13,686 nt of DNA, taken from the NCBI GenBank assembly GCA_035268985.1, contig DATFJV010000075.1, positions 1-13,686 of the forward strand, in the 5' to 3' direction. Source of the DNA: JAAYHV01 sp035268985 (GTDB lineage: Bacteria; Bacillota; Clostridia; Peptostreptococcales; Anaerovoracaceae). Shown here piece after piece: positions 1 through 7,530 of this stretch; the stretch's first letter is position 1; every line of letters starts with the position of its first letter. A program made the position numbers and the translations under genes. The notes below the pieces were generated by a model. It worked only from the letters and a program-made list of their open reading frames with translations. It did not search any database and had not been told where the DNA came from.

Positions 1-52
1 TAATAATCAGAGTATCCCCTTGGTATGTTTTCATTTAGTTACTTTAGTCTAT

Positions 53-213
53 TTATATATCATTTAATTTAAAACCACTATTTATCATTCCTCTGAGCCA
101 ATCCATATTACTATGATCTATTCCAGGAATATTAACATTTAATGTATCAATAGTGCTATAGGCTCTCTGTTTAATCTTTAAATTTTTTATTGTTACTTCA
201 CATTTTTTTGCTT
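53..213 (-). pseudogene. possible coding remnant, unrecognised
   Basis: On the minus strand an open stretch of about 50 codons ends at a TAA at 53-55 and reads protein-like (it includes YSTIDTLNVNIPGIDHSNMD and then WLRGMINSGFKLNDI). It has no ATG with a ribosome site, and upstream the frame is closed by two stops. I do not recognise the family. It could be the decayed 3' part of a gene or chance in AT-rich DNA. An ATG at 34 on the minus strand opens 11 further codons that run off the window edge, also without a ribosome site. Confidence 0.25.
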
Positions 214-242
214 ATACGATTTAAATAATTCTCAGTTTTTAT

Positions 243-251
243 ATTATACCA
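243..251 (-). promoter_or_regulatory. possible extended -10 promoter element
   Basis: Read on the minus strand this is TGGTATAAT, a consensus -10 box with the TG extension. No convincing -35 box lies 16-18 bases upstream. It points toward the possible remnant at 53-213. The sequence match is clear, but use as a promoter is a guess in DNA this AT-rich. Confidence 0.25.
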
Positions 252-451
252 TAATTTTAAATATTTTTTACTCCTAGCAGTTCCTAAAGCATACAACTAT
301 AATTGTTTCATATTACGTTTTTTATAGTAAGTTATTCAAATTTTAGGTCTCTATCCCTAGTTATTTATACACCATCTTTGGCTTTTATGATGGTTAATTA
401 CATTATATCAAATTACTTTCTTAGAATAAAGTAACTCATGATCTTAAACTG

Positions 452-674
452 TTAACGTAATTTCAGAGTTCCTTCATTGTTTCTTTTGTTTTCGTATATA
501 ACCTCCCTTTTGCAATCATCGTAATATCTTGCATGGAAACTGGTATTCTCAAAACATTCCATCTTCAAAGTATTCTGATAATGTCGGGGCACCTTCACTT
601 TCCTTTTGACTACCATCTATTCTATAAGGCAAAGAAACCTCTTTCCAAATGTGAAAACTATACGATATTTCCCA
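452..674 (-). pseudogene. possible frameshifted remnant, unrecognised
   Basis: Two overlapping minus-strand frames both read protein-like. The upstream frame (includes KEVSLPYRIDGSQKESEGAP) stops at a TGA at 549-551. The other frame continues as ENTSFHARYYDDCKREVIYE and stops at 452-454. Removing one base of the four-A run at 551-554 (TTTT on the minus strand) joins them into one open frame of about 73 codons. That pattern fits a homopolymer frameshift in a real gene. There is no ribosome site or clear start, and I do not recognise the product. Confidence 0.3.
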
Positions 675-772
675 TTATTCATTTAATGGGAAATTTAAAG
701 ATGTCGCTCGATAATTTCTAATCACTTGAATTTGCATAACGTTGTTAATACATCTTTAAGGCTTTATAGGTA

Positions 773-801
773 TTGATTATATATTATTTTTCGCCTATAC
801 T
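773..801 (+). promoter_or_regulatory. promoter for the M23 lipoprotein gene
   Basis: The -35 box TTGATT (773-778) and -10 box TATACT (796-801) are separated by exactly 17 bases, a good housekeeping sigma-factor match. Transcription would start near 808, about 50 bases before the ATG at 861. A ribosome site GGAGGT (851-856) lies 4 bases before that ATG. Confidence 0.65.
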
Positions 802-860
802 TAAGTGTAATTCAATCTGCTTTAATAAAGCAATTTATATATGTAATACCGGAGGTAACA

Positions 861-2201
861 ATGAAAACCAAAATATTAGTATTCATCACATTATTAATAA
901 TTCTATTATCAGGCTGTACTACCCATGCCATTAAAGAAGATGATATTAATAAAACTGTAAATACTTTTCTTAATTTCACTTGTATAAAGCCCATTCTTGA
1001 ATTTGCATACCCTACGCCGGAATTAACTCTAAAAAATGGTAATAATCTTATTCAATATAGTTCAAAAGGAAATCTTACTTATAAAAGCTTAGCAAAAAGC
1101 ACTTTAATTTATAAAATAAACAATACTCCTAGCGAAGAATACATAGAAATAAATTCCGAATCAGATTCAACCACTATAGAGTTTGACAATGTTCCAGATA
1201 AAATCACAGAAAGAATATACAAAGATAATAAATTAATAAAGGTTTCCGATGTTAAAAACGATGCTTTAAGGATGCCTTCTCATGAAGGTCTATATAGAAT
1301 TGAATTAGAATGTTTTTGGGAAAAGGAAGATTCTGAAAGCCTAGAGGGAGAATTAATATATAGCTTTGATTTTTATTATAATATGCCTTCTAAGTTTAAA
1401 ATTTCAAGCGATAGTCTTCAGCCCGGTAGCAACATCATTATCCATGCAGAAAACATTAAGGATTCAGACACTATTAATGTAAATACAACATTATTTAATA
1501 ACACTATTGAGTTCTACCCCGAGCCATATGGTTATTTTGCTATTATTCCTATAGACGGAGCTTTAACACCTATGGATTATAGTATTACTATTGAATCTAG
1601 TGAAGATAATGTCAAATTCGAAGACACTGTTACTGTACTCGAAAGAGAATATGAAACTCAGCATTTATATATTTCATCAAGCACACTTTCATTAAGATCT
1701 CAAGAAAACATTGAAAAGAATATTGAGACTTTAACCAATTCAAGAGATATTAACAATTCTTCTAAAACCATTTTATGGTTCGAACCTTTTATAGTACCTT
1801 CAGAAGGTATAATAACTACAGAATACTACCAAATTCGTTACACCAACGGCAATCCAACGCCTAGGTTTCACACAGGAATAGATATTGCTGCTCCATATAA
1901 TACTCCTATACTCGCTACAAATAGCGGAAAGGTTGTAGTTGCTGAAGAAATGACGTTGACCGGAAACACCTTAGTCATAGATCACGGGTGTGGATTTTTC
2001 AGTACATATTGTCATCTAAATACTATGTATTTCGAACCTGGAGAAAACATTAACCGTGGTAATATTCTAGGACTGATGGGGTCAACAGGTTTTTCAACAG
2101 GCCCTCACCTCCACTTTGAGATATTCTATAACGGAGTCTATTTGGACCCTGAATTTTTCTATGATAAAGACCCCTATAGAGATAGCTTAATCATTAAATG
2201 A
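861..2201 (+). CDS. lipoprotein with M23 (LytM-type) peptidoglycan endopeptidase domain
   Basis: The 446-residue protein starts with a lipoprotein signal: a short basic end, a hydrophobic run, and a lipobox L16-S17-G18-C19, so the mature protein should be anchored at Cys19 on the outer membrane face. Residues 20-310 are an acidic, strand-rich region with no domain I can name. Residues about 335-435 form an M23 metallopeptidase domain. The motifs HTGID (H337, D341) and HLHFE (H416, H418) are complete, and H385 in YCHL matches the second catalytic His of LytM. By LytM analogy H337, D341 and H418 bind zinc. The family cuts peptide cross-links of peptidoglycan, so a role in cell-wall turnover is likely, though some members only activate amidases. 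The start is fixed by the ribosome site at 851. It is convergent with the diguanylate cyclase gene, 11 bases away, with no obvious terminator between them. Confidence 0.9.
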   Translation: MKTKILVFITLLIILLSGCTTHAIKEDDINKTVNTFLNFTCIKPILEFAYPTPELTLKNGNNLIQYSSKGNLTYKSLAKSTLIYKINNTPSEEYIEINSESDSTTIEFDNVPDKITERIYKDNKLIKVSDVKNDALRMPSHEGLYRIELECFWEKEDSESLEGELIYSFDFYYNMPSKFKISSDSLQPGSNIIIHAENIKDSDTINVNTTLFNNTIEFYPEPYGYFAIIPIDGALTPMDYSITIESSEDNVKFEDTVTVLEREYETQHLYISSSTLSLRSQENIEKNIETLTNSRDINNSSKTILWFEPFIVPSEGIITTEYYQIRYTNGNPTPRFHTGIDIAAPYNTPILATNSGKVVVAEEMTLTGNTLVIDHGCGFFSTYCHLNTMYFEPGENINRGNILGLMGSTGFSTGPHLHFEIFYNGVYLDPEFFYDKDPYRDSLIIK

Positions 2202-2212
2202 TTATACCATAT

Positions 2213-3322
2213 TTAGTTGAACTCCACTCTGTTTCTGCCGTTTCTTTTTGCTTTATATAACAATTCATCGACTCTATTCGTTGCATTTTGCATTGATTCC
2301 CCTTCAATAATTTCCACCACTCCGAAGGAGCAAGTAACCACGTCTCCTGTATCGAAATCATAATCATCTAACGCTTTTCTAATTCTTTCAGCAAGGATTA
2401 CTGCCTTTTCGCATTCTGTTTCAGGCAACAGTATTATGAATTCTTCTCCTCCAAATCTAGCAAAAATGTCGGTACTTCTTAACATCTTTTTCACTATATT
2501 TACGCTATCTTTCAGCACCTTGTCTCCTGCTAGATGTCCATAATTATCATTTACCAGTTTGAAATAGTCAAAATCTATCATTATAAGGGAAAGTACTACT
2601 CCATATCTGTCCTTGTGTTGAATCCATCTAAGAAGTTCATTATCGAATTTTGCCCTGTTGTAGATTCCTGTCAAATGGTCCGTTTCGCTTAAAATCCTAA
2701 GCTCAATTTCATTGATATAGTTTGTTCTATTTGAATAATTTATCCTGTAGTAGGTAATTGTTAACACCAATATCATTATGAAAGAATATACCATACCTGC
2801 AATAAAATGTTGGTATTCAAGATTTGGAAAAATGTTGCTGGATAATATAAAAAACGCTATATATAAAATCAATGATACTAAAATTTTATTTATGAACTTA
2901 TTTGGAAGTATGAATATAACTGATAATAAAATAATCAAGTCCATAACCTTCAGGAAAAACTCCTCATTATTGTATTGGCTTATGATGATAAAATATGATC
3001 CTGTTAGAATAATCTCAACAATTGAAACTAATAAACTTATCTTACTACTATCATGACTCTTTTTTATCATATAGTAAAGACATCCTATGACGATTAACGT
3101 CGACCCTCTTATAGCAATAATTGTAATATAGTTTAATTCGTTATTCAAAAACAAGTATTCCGGTATAAAAAAAAGACTATAAAAAATTGCAGTCAGTAAT
3201 ATCAAGGGCTTTAGATATCTTGAATCCCTCTTCATAATTTTATTGAAATACTCACTTTCAATTTTTTTATTTTTGAAACTACATGTAAGCTTATTAATAT
3301 CATATTTTTCTGATTTTTTCAT
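2213..3322 (-). CDS. membrane-bound diguanylate cyclase (GGDEF domain)
   Basis: This 369-residue protein makes cyclic di-GMP from two GTP. The N-terminal half has six hydrophobic segments (roughly residues 36-200), a membrane sensor module of unknown ligand with no clear MASE assignment. The GGDEF domain starts near DHLTGIYNRAKFD and carries the active-site signature GGEEF at 291-295. An inhibitory I-site RSTD (R282-D285) lies five residues before it, so the enzyme should be active and subject to product inhibition. No EAL or HD-GYP domain is present. The ATG follows a strong ribosome site (GAAGGTGG) by a few bases. A TATAAT box sits at 3365-3370 on the minus strand but no good -35 box was found. 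It stands alone, convergent with the lipoprotein gene. Confidence 0.93.
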   Translation of the reverse strand: MKKSEKYDINKLTCSFKNKKIESEYFNKIMKRDSRYLKPLILLTAIFYSLFFIPEYLFLNNELNYITIIAIRGSTLIVIGCLYYMIKKSHDSSKISLLVSIVEIILTGSYFIIISQYNNEEFFLKVMDLIILLSVIFILPNKFINKILVSLILYIAFFILSSNIFPNLEYQHFIAGMVYSFIMILVLTITYYRINYSNRTNYINEIELRILSETDHLTGIYNRAKFDNELLRWIQHKDRYGVVLSLIMIDFDYFKLVNDNYGHLAGDKVLKDSVNIVKKMLRSTDIFARFGGEEFIILLPETECEKAVILAERIRKALDDYDFDTGDVVTCSFGVVEIIEGESMQNATNRVDELLYKAKRNGRNRVEFN

Positions 3323-3382
3323 ATACCACCTTCAAATATATTTACACCTTTAACTTTTCTATAAATTATATTTTTTTATTAT

Positions 3383-3691
3383 TTATTTTCCCGAATGTAA
3401 TTGTACCCTATTGTCCTTTATGGAACTCTGGCTTTCTTCTAATAGAAAACTATTGATTTTCCGCCTTGTATTACCGTATATTGCACCTCCAATAACTAAT
3501 TCCTCTACTACCGGAACTAAAACAATCCTTATAAACAGATTACTATTGCCATCAATTTTATTAGGATAAATCTTATCCTTATTTTAAAGAGTATTGGTAA
3601 TATTAAGAAACAGTAAAACCCAATTCCAAAATACAAAAGCTAGCAACATAATAAATAGATATGTTTTGTTGTCTGTTTCTCTGTTGTTCAT
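3383..3691 (-). pseudogene. decayed tandem copy of the CPBP membrane protease gene
   Basis: The minus-strand reading from an ATG at 3691 gives FIMLLAFVFWNWVLLFLNIT, then a TAA at 3584-3586, then in the same frame SNLFIRIVLVPVVEELVIGG and AIYGN. This aligns with the intact gene upstream (FWHWVV, then SNLFLWFIILAIAIPVLEEV and VFRGVIYGN). After YGN the similarity ends and the frame stops at 3383. The copy therefore has an internal stop and lacks the C-terminal half. The EExxxR motif has become EELVIG, so the active-site Arg is lost. It begins 39 bases after the stop of the intact copy, which suggests a tandem duplication followed by decay. Confidence 0.75.
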
Positions 3692-3730
3692 AGTGGGTAA
3701 TAATAAACCTCACATAGTAATGACCTCATT

Positions 3731-4369
3731 TCAATATGTTTGCATACTATCTTGCTTTGTTTTATCTTTATTCACAGGTTTTTTCAAATCAAATATCGTT
3801 CTACATAAGATCATAATTATGGTTAACTCTATCCAAAATACTAATGAGGTATTTCCGTAAATGAAATCCATAAACCATGTATACGTATTACCTATCACTT
3901 CAACATTTAGTAATACAAAGAATACATTGCTTAAGCTATGATAAAATATAGTTAGGTTTAATCGTCCAAATTGTTGATAAATGCAAGCGTACATACCACT
4001 TAATACAGCAATGTTCATCGCAACACTAAAGCCAAATGGTAAATAGAATACTGCGCACAACAACGATACTATTATTACGGATGTAGATTGTTTGAATTTC
4101 TTTCTTAAATTTCCGTAAATTACACCTCTAAATACTACTTCTTCCAATACAGGTATAGCTATGGCTAGTATTATGAACCATAGAAATAAATTAGAATCTA
4201 TGCCTAACTTATATGGTAATAGCCTTTCTATATTTATAATATCTGTAACCCTATCAATAAGCATTACAACCCAGTGCCAAAACAACAAAGATAGTATTGT
4301 TATAAATATGGTAATCTTATAATTAATATTTCTTTTTTCCAGTTTTGGAAACATATCAGTGCTCATCAT
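3731..4369 (-). CDS. CPBP family (Abi/Rce1-like) intramembrane protease
   Basis: A polytopic membrane protein of about 212 residues. The AGGAGG at 4375-4380 precedes two adjacent ATGs (4369 and 4366) by 5 and 8 bases; the open frame extends to 4405 but has no ribosome site there, so I chose 4369. Motif 1 is intact: EEVVFR, with E76, E77 and R81. Motif 3, HSLSN, is intact (H144, N148). At the place of motif 2 (FxxxH) the sequence is CAVFYLP, so the usual His is Tyr109 (codon TAT, one base from CAT). This may reduce or change protease activity. Family members process prenylated or secreted peptides or give self-immunity to bacteriocins; no bacteriocin gene is visible nearby, so the substrate is unknown. 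A decayed copy follows, and a 9-bp inverted repeat lies upstream. Confidence 0.85.
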   Translation of the reverse strand: MMSTDMFPKLEKRNINYKITIFITILSLLFWHWVVMLIDRVTDIINIERLLPYKLGIDSNLFLWFIILAIAIPVLEEVVFRGVIYGNLRKKFKQSTSVIIVSLLCAVFYLPFGFSVAMNIAVLSGMYACIYQQFGRLNLTIFYHSLSNVFFVLLNVEVIGNTYTWFMDFIYGNTSLVFWIELTIIMILCRTIFDLKKPVNKDKTKQDSMQTY

Positions 4370-4395
4370 GATAACCTCCTTTAAAACTATCATTA

Positions 4396-4438
4396 CTATG
4401 AACACAATTTTGTGAAATTCTCAAATTCATGTTCATAG
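4396..4438. repeat. inverted repeat upstream of the CPBP gene
   Basis: Perfect 9-base arms CTATGAACA (4396-4404) and TGTTCATAG (4430-4438) flank 25 bases that hold a further small imperfect palindrome. It lies 27-69 bases before the protease start, where an operator or a 5'-leader hairpin would sit. No T-run follows on the minus strand, so it is not a normal terminator. Function is inferred from position only. Confidence 0.4.
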
Positions 4439-4600
4439 CATGCTTTTACCTAGTCACTCAATTTACCCAAAAGTAATCCTGTCAACTCAACTATGGGACT
4501 TTTTTGCAGTGGATATGTTCCCATCAAGTCTTAATCCACAAGGGATTCTGCCATTCTGCAAAACACGCAGAACCTCTTGTTTTCTACACTTTCAAGTCTT

Positions 4601-4657
4601 TTATTTCTCTACCCTTGACATCAATACTACCGTCTCAACGTGTGTCGGGTGATAAGT
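4601..4657 (-). pseudogene. 3' end of an rlmD/TrmA-type 23S rRNA uracil methyltransferase gene (element attachment site)
   Basis: In a frame different from the recombinase, the minus strand reads TYHPTHVETVVLMSRVEK and then TAA (4601-4603). HVETVVLMSR is the typical C-terminal end of the RlmD/RumA group of TrmA-family 23S rRNA (uracil-5)-methyltransferases. The rest of that gene is not here. Instead the recombinase gene reads into the fragment and stops inside it at 4635. The 3' end of rum/rlmD genes is, to my knowledge, a used integration site for mobile elements. I infer that this is the displaced chromosomal end of the gene and that the crossover point lies close to 4640-4680. The 5' part of rlmD should then lie at the other end of the element, beyond the window unless it has been lost. 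Confidence 0.7.
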
Positions 4658-6341
4658 GGGAATATGGTTCTTTTCCCTTCTTTAAGAAACCATTTTCTTT
4701 ATTTGAATCATCATCTTTGCCCATAGTAATTGTTGATTTTGGACCGGTCTTAAATACGAATGTTAATTGATGCGGATCTTTTTGACCTTTGTCATCAGTG
4801 CCACCTAGGATAATCTTCTCGACAATAGATTCAAAGACATCGGCATCAAATTTCTTAAGGGGCTTATTAGCATCAAAATACTTCCTAAAACTTTTAAGCC
4901 TTGCTTTCATTTCTTTTTCTTCACTGGCTGTCAAAGACAGTTCATTAGTTTCCTTGATTAGTCGTTCTTTATCTGTATTAAGTTCAAGAAGCTTGTTATC
5001 ATAATTTTCTCGGTCAATGGCGCCATCAAGATGAAGATCGATCAGCTTCTTGATTTTATCTTCCACCTTACTCAGCTCTTTATTAAGTGTTGTTAGTTCT
5101 TTTTTGCTGGTACTTCCACTTAATGTATTTTCAATGGCCTGAATAAACTCTTCAATGATATCTCTGTTATACTGACACATTTCATTAAAGACTTTTACAA
5201 AGGCTTCTTCAATAACAGCTTCATGAATACCCTTGCTTTCAGGACAATGTTTCTTACCATGCTTACTGGATTTGATACAGTGCCACACCACTTTTTTATT
5301 TTTGGTGCCTGAGTTCCATGCTCTTCTGCCAACAGTTGTTTCGCAAAATCCACACTCGATTTTACTGCTGAAAGTATACTGTCTGCTATAACGCTTTAAC
5401 CGTCCTTTTTCCATGTTGCAATTACGTTTATTTCTAATAGCTTGGGCTTTTTCAAAGGTTTCTTTACTGACAATGGGTTCATGGTGGTCTTTGATGTAAT
5501 ATTTTTCTTCTTCACCCATATTGTCAAGGCGCTGCTTAGTAATGGGATCAACGGTAAAGGTCTTACCTAGGAGTAAATCACCCATGTATTTTTCATTCTT
5601 CAAAATGCCCCTTATGGTACTATCAGGCCAATTGGTACTTCCTCTTTTTGTCTTATATCCTTTGTCCTTTAACTCATTTCCAATAAGACGAGCACCCTTA
5701 CCTTGATTATAAGAATCAAAGATAAACCGAACAACTTCAGCTTCTTCTTCATTGATGATAAGTTCTTTGCTTTTTTTGTCGTAGTCATAGCCTAAACAAC
5801 CTTGAAAACCAACCAGCTCTCCACGCTTCATTTTCATCTTTAGACCCATTTTTACATTGGTTGAAATACTTTCACTTTCCTGTTGGGCAATTGAAGTTAG
5901 CACCGTCATGGCTACTTCGCCTTGCATTGAGAAGGTGTTAATATTCTCTTTTTCAAATAATACAGCAACATTATGCTTTTTTAAAAGTCTGGTATATTCC
6001 AGTACGTCTTTTGTATTTCTACCAAATCTTGAAATGCTCTTGGTAATGACTAGATCAAACTCACCAGCCACGGCATCACGAATCATCTCTTGAAAGCCAA
6101 GACGTTTATCAATATTAGTGCCACTAATACCGGCATCAGAATATATCTTTGCCAATTCCCACTTAGGGTTTTCTTTGATCTTCTGCTCATAATAAGCCAC
6201 TTGAGAATCATAACTTGACATCTGTTCAGCTGAATCAGTACTGACTCTACAATATGGGGCAACACGTATTTTGGAGAGTTCTTTCCCTGATGCACGGTCA
6301 AATTTATTCTTTTTAGGTTTTATAACTTCTACTTCTTTCAT
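4635..6341 (-). CDS. large serine recombinase (site-specific integrase of the element)
   Basis: This 568-residue protein has the large serine recombinase layout. The resolvase catalytic domain (about 25-170) contains YCRVSTD with nucleophile S34, plus the SRFGRNT motif (R105, R108). A recombinase domain follows (about 190-300), then a zinc ribbon with C330, C333, C355 and C366, and a coiled coil (about 410-500). It should integrate and excise the element through a covalent DNA-Ser34 intermediate. Its last codons overlap the rlmD 3' fragment in another frame, so the C-terminal residues (about SHLSPDTR) depend on the host side of the junction. The start lies in a 17-bp tandem repeat and overlaps a six-codon leader frame. 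It is the last gene of the element, 50 bases after RhuM. All catalytic motifs look intact. Confidence 0.93.
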   Translation of the reverse strand: MKEVEVIKPKKNKFDRASGKELSKIRVAPYCRVSTDSAEQMSSYDSQVAYYEQKIKENPKWELAKIYSDAGISGTNIDKRLGFQEMIRDAVAGEFDLVITKSISRFGRNTKDVLEYTRLLKKHNVAVLFEKENINTFSMQGEVAMTVLTSIAQQESESISTNVKMGLKMKMKRGELVGFQGCLGYDYDKKSKELIINEEEAEVVRFIFDSYNQGKGARLIGNELKDKGYKTKRGSTNWPDSTIRGILKNEKYMGDLLLGKTFTVDPITKQRLDNMGEEEKYYIKDHHEPIVSKETFEKAQAIRNKRNCNMEKGRLKRYSRQYTFSSKIECGFCETTVGRRAWNSGTKNKKVVWHCIKSSKHGKKHCPESKGIHEAVIEEAFVKVFNEMCQYNRDIIEEFIQAIENTLSGSTSKKELTTLNKELSKVEDKIKKLIDLHLDGAIDRENYDNKLLELNTDKERLIKETNELSLTASEEKEMKARLKSFRKYFDANKPLKKFDADVFESIVEKIILGGTDDKGQKDPHQLTFVFKTGPKSTITMGKDDDSNKENGFLKKGKEPYSHLSPDTR

Positions 6342-6364
6342 GACATCACTTCTTTCATGACATC
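6331..6364. repeat. two perfect 17-bp tandem copies at the recombinase start
   Basis: The unit acttctttcatgacatc occurs at 6331-6347 and 6348-6364, followed by a partial third copy at 6365-6369. Each unit contains ATGAAAGAAGT on the minus strand, so there are two possible recombinase-like starts, at 6358 and 6341. The 6358 ATG has the better ribosome site (AAGGAAG upstream) but encodes only MKEVMS and ends at a TGA overlapping the 6341 ATG (ATGA). The recombinase must start at 6341 or later. Confidence 0.8.
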
Positions 6365-6391
6365 ACTTCCTTCACGGAATCTAAAACAGGG

Positions 6392-7393
6392 TTACTTCTT
6401 ATGTGTCCATTCATGCTCTTCTAAATACACATCAAAGTCATCTTTTTCAGGTACACTTAAACGCTTTAGATTAAATTTCTCATATTCTTTTTCAGCAAGT
6501 TCCTTAGCCACTTCATGTGAAATAGAACCTGCACCAGTAAGAATGTCTCGCTCATTAAATTTTAGGAAGGCATTGAGTTTTTCTTCCCAATCCTTCATAT
6601 GCATAGGATTACGTCTTTCTGCCTGATCTTCTGCATAATCGAGATACATGGTTACAATACGGTTAAGGGATTTTATTTCTTTTTCCGTCAAATAATTTTT
6701 GGCAACAGTAATATCTCCTTTGCGTACCTTATCACCTTTCCAAGTGGTAAGTCCCATATTGTCTTTTGAAGCATCAGCTCTTTGTTCAATGAGTTCTGCA
6801 GCTGTATGACCATGAATACCAAAATGAAGTTTGTTTTGCACCGTTGCAAAGAACTTTTTAGCTTCTTCTGATTTTCCATCATAATCTATAGACAAGGCAT
6901 AGATATCCGTAATTTTCTTATAAAATCTTTTTTCTGAGGCTCTAATATCACGAATACGTTCTAATAGCTCGTCAAAGTAGTCATCACCAATATTACGCAT
7001 ACCCTTAAGACGTTCATCATCCATGGTAAATCCTTTAACTAAGTACTCGTTTAGTCTTTCTGTTGCCCATCGTCTAAATTGTGTGCCTCGACTAGAACGT
7101 ACACGGTAGCCTACGGCAATGATTAATTCTAGGTTATAAAAACGTACTGTTCTCTCAACCTCTCTATTTCCCTCGGTTTGAACTATTCGGTTTTCCCGAA
7201 TAGTTCGATTTTCTTCAAGTTCACCTTCTGCATAAATATTTTTTATATGCTCATTAATTGTATTTACGCCTTTTTGATAAAGCTCAGCAATCGCTTTCTG
7301 TGTCATCCATACTGTTTCATTTTCAAGTCTTACATCTATTTTTGTTTTTCCATCTTCTGTCTGATATATGAGTAAATCGTTAATATGTTCCAA
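6392..7393 (-). CDS. rhuM: RhuM family protein
   Basis: This 333-residue protein matches the RhuM (virulence RhuM) family in length and signature. The N-terminal part (about 30-54, MTQKAIAELYQ and following) looks like a helix-turn-helix. The conserved block FYNLELIIAVGYRVRSSRGT then QFRRWATERLNEYLVKGF spans about 85-122. The name comes from a Salmonella pathogenicity island gene; the biochemical role is not settled, and the family is common on mobile elements and in defence-rich islands. The start is TTG at 7393, set by an AAGGAGGG site. It sits between the SHOCT-like gene and the recombinase, as element cargo or as a regulator. Two 27-bp palindromes of one design lie upstream of and inside the gene, which suggests self-regulation (inference). 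Confidence 0.85.
   Translation of the reverse strand: MEHINDLLIYQTEDGKTKIDVRLENETVWMTQKAIAELYQKGVNTINEHIKNIYAEGELEENRTIRENRIVQTEGNREVERTVRFYNLELIIAVGYRVRSSRGTQFRRWATERLNEYLVKGFTMDDERLKGMRNIGDDYFDELLERIRDIRASEKRFYKKITDIYALSIDYDGKSEEAKKFFATVQNKLHFGIHGHTAAELIEQRADASKDNMGLTTWKGDKVRKGDITVAKNYLTEKEIKSLNRIVTMYLDYAEDQAERRNPMHMKDWEEKLNAFLKFNERDILTGAGSISHEVAKELAEKEYEKFNLKRLSVPEKDDFDVYLEEHEWTHKK
7180..7206. repeat. 27-bp palindrome inside the RhuM gene (copy 2)
   Basis: Arms GAACTATTCGG (7180-7190) and CCGAATAGTTC (7196-7206) are perfect 11-base inverted copies with a 5-base spacer. They encode about residues 63-71 of RhuM. The arms differ from those at 7456-7482 by one base and share the same spacer length, so the two sites look like copies of one binding site. 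Confidence 0.65.
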
Positions 7394-7454
7394 TGTAACC
7401 CTCCTTCTCCATATGTAGCTTATAATTCATCAGATACTGTCTGTTGTTTTTAAG

Positions 7455-7483
7455 TGAACTATCCGGTAATTCCGGATAGTTCA
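7455..7483. promoter_or_regulatory. palindrome upstream of RhuM (copy 1), likely operator
   Basis: Perfect 12-base arms TGAACTATCCGG (7455-7466) and CCGGATAGTTCA (7472-7483) flank the spacer TAATT. The site lies 62-90 bases before the RhuM start and after the end of the SHOCT-like gene. The position suits an operator or a leader hairpin; no poly-T tract follows on either strand, so a terminator is unlikely. Its near twin lies 276 bases away, inside RhuM. Confidence 0.6.
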
Positions 7484-7530
7484 TCAATCTATGTTCCCAA
7501 TTATCATTTTAATTTTATCATAGTAGATAA

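Larger units (their letters stand above)
1..860. other. 860-base stretch without an intact gene
   Basis: No complete gene with a start and ribosome site is visible on either strand. The stretch holds the two possible minus-strand remnants described separately, a possible minus-strand -10 box near 243, and at its right end the promoter and ribosome site of the following lipoprotein gene. A plus-strand frame at 533-721 has no ribosome site, lies opposite the better remnant and is not called. No tRNA, rRNA or array was recognised here. Confidence 0.7.

Noticed and set aside
3594..3860. 88-codon plus-strand frame
   Set aside because: It is opposite the CPBP gene and its decayed copy, both of which have clear homology in the other direction.
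4482..4487. TTGACA on the minus strand as a promoter for the CPBP gene
   Set aside because: No -10 box at 16-18 bases; the nearest candidates are too close or poor.
4555..4575. TTCTGC/GCAGAA hairpin as terminator of the recombinase gene
   Set aside because: The stem is only 6 bp and no T-run follows on the minus strand.
4440..4770. Two overlapping plus-strand frames at the recombinase 3' end
   Set aside because: They are antisense to the recombinase tail and the rlmD fragment, and lack ribosome sites.
6083..6301. 72-codon minus-strand frame within the recombinase
   Set aside because: It is a shadow frame of the recombinase catalytic domain with no start signals.
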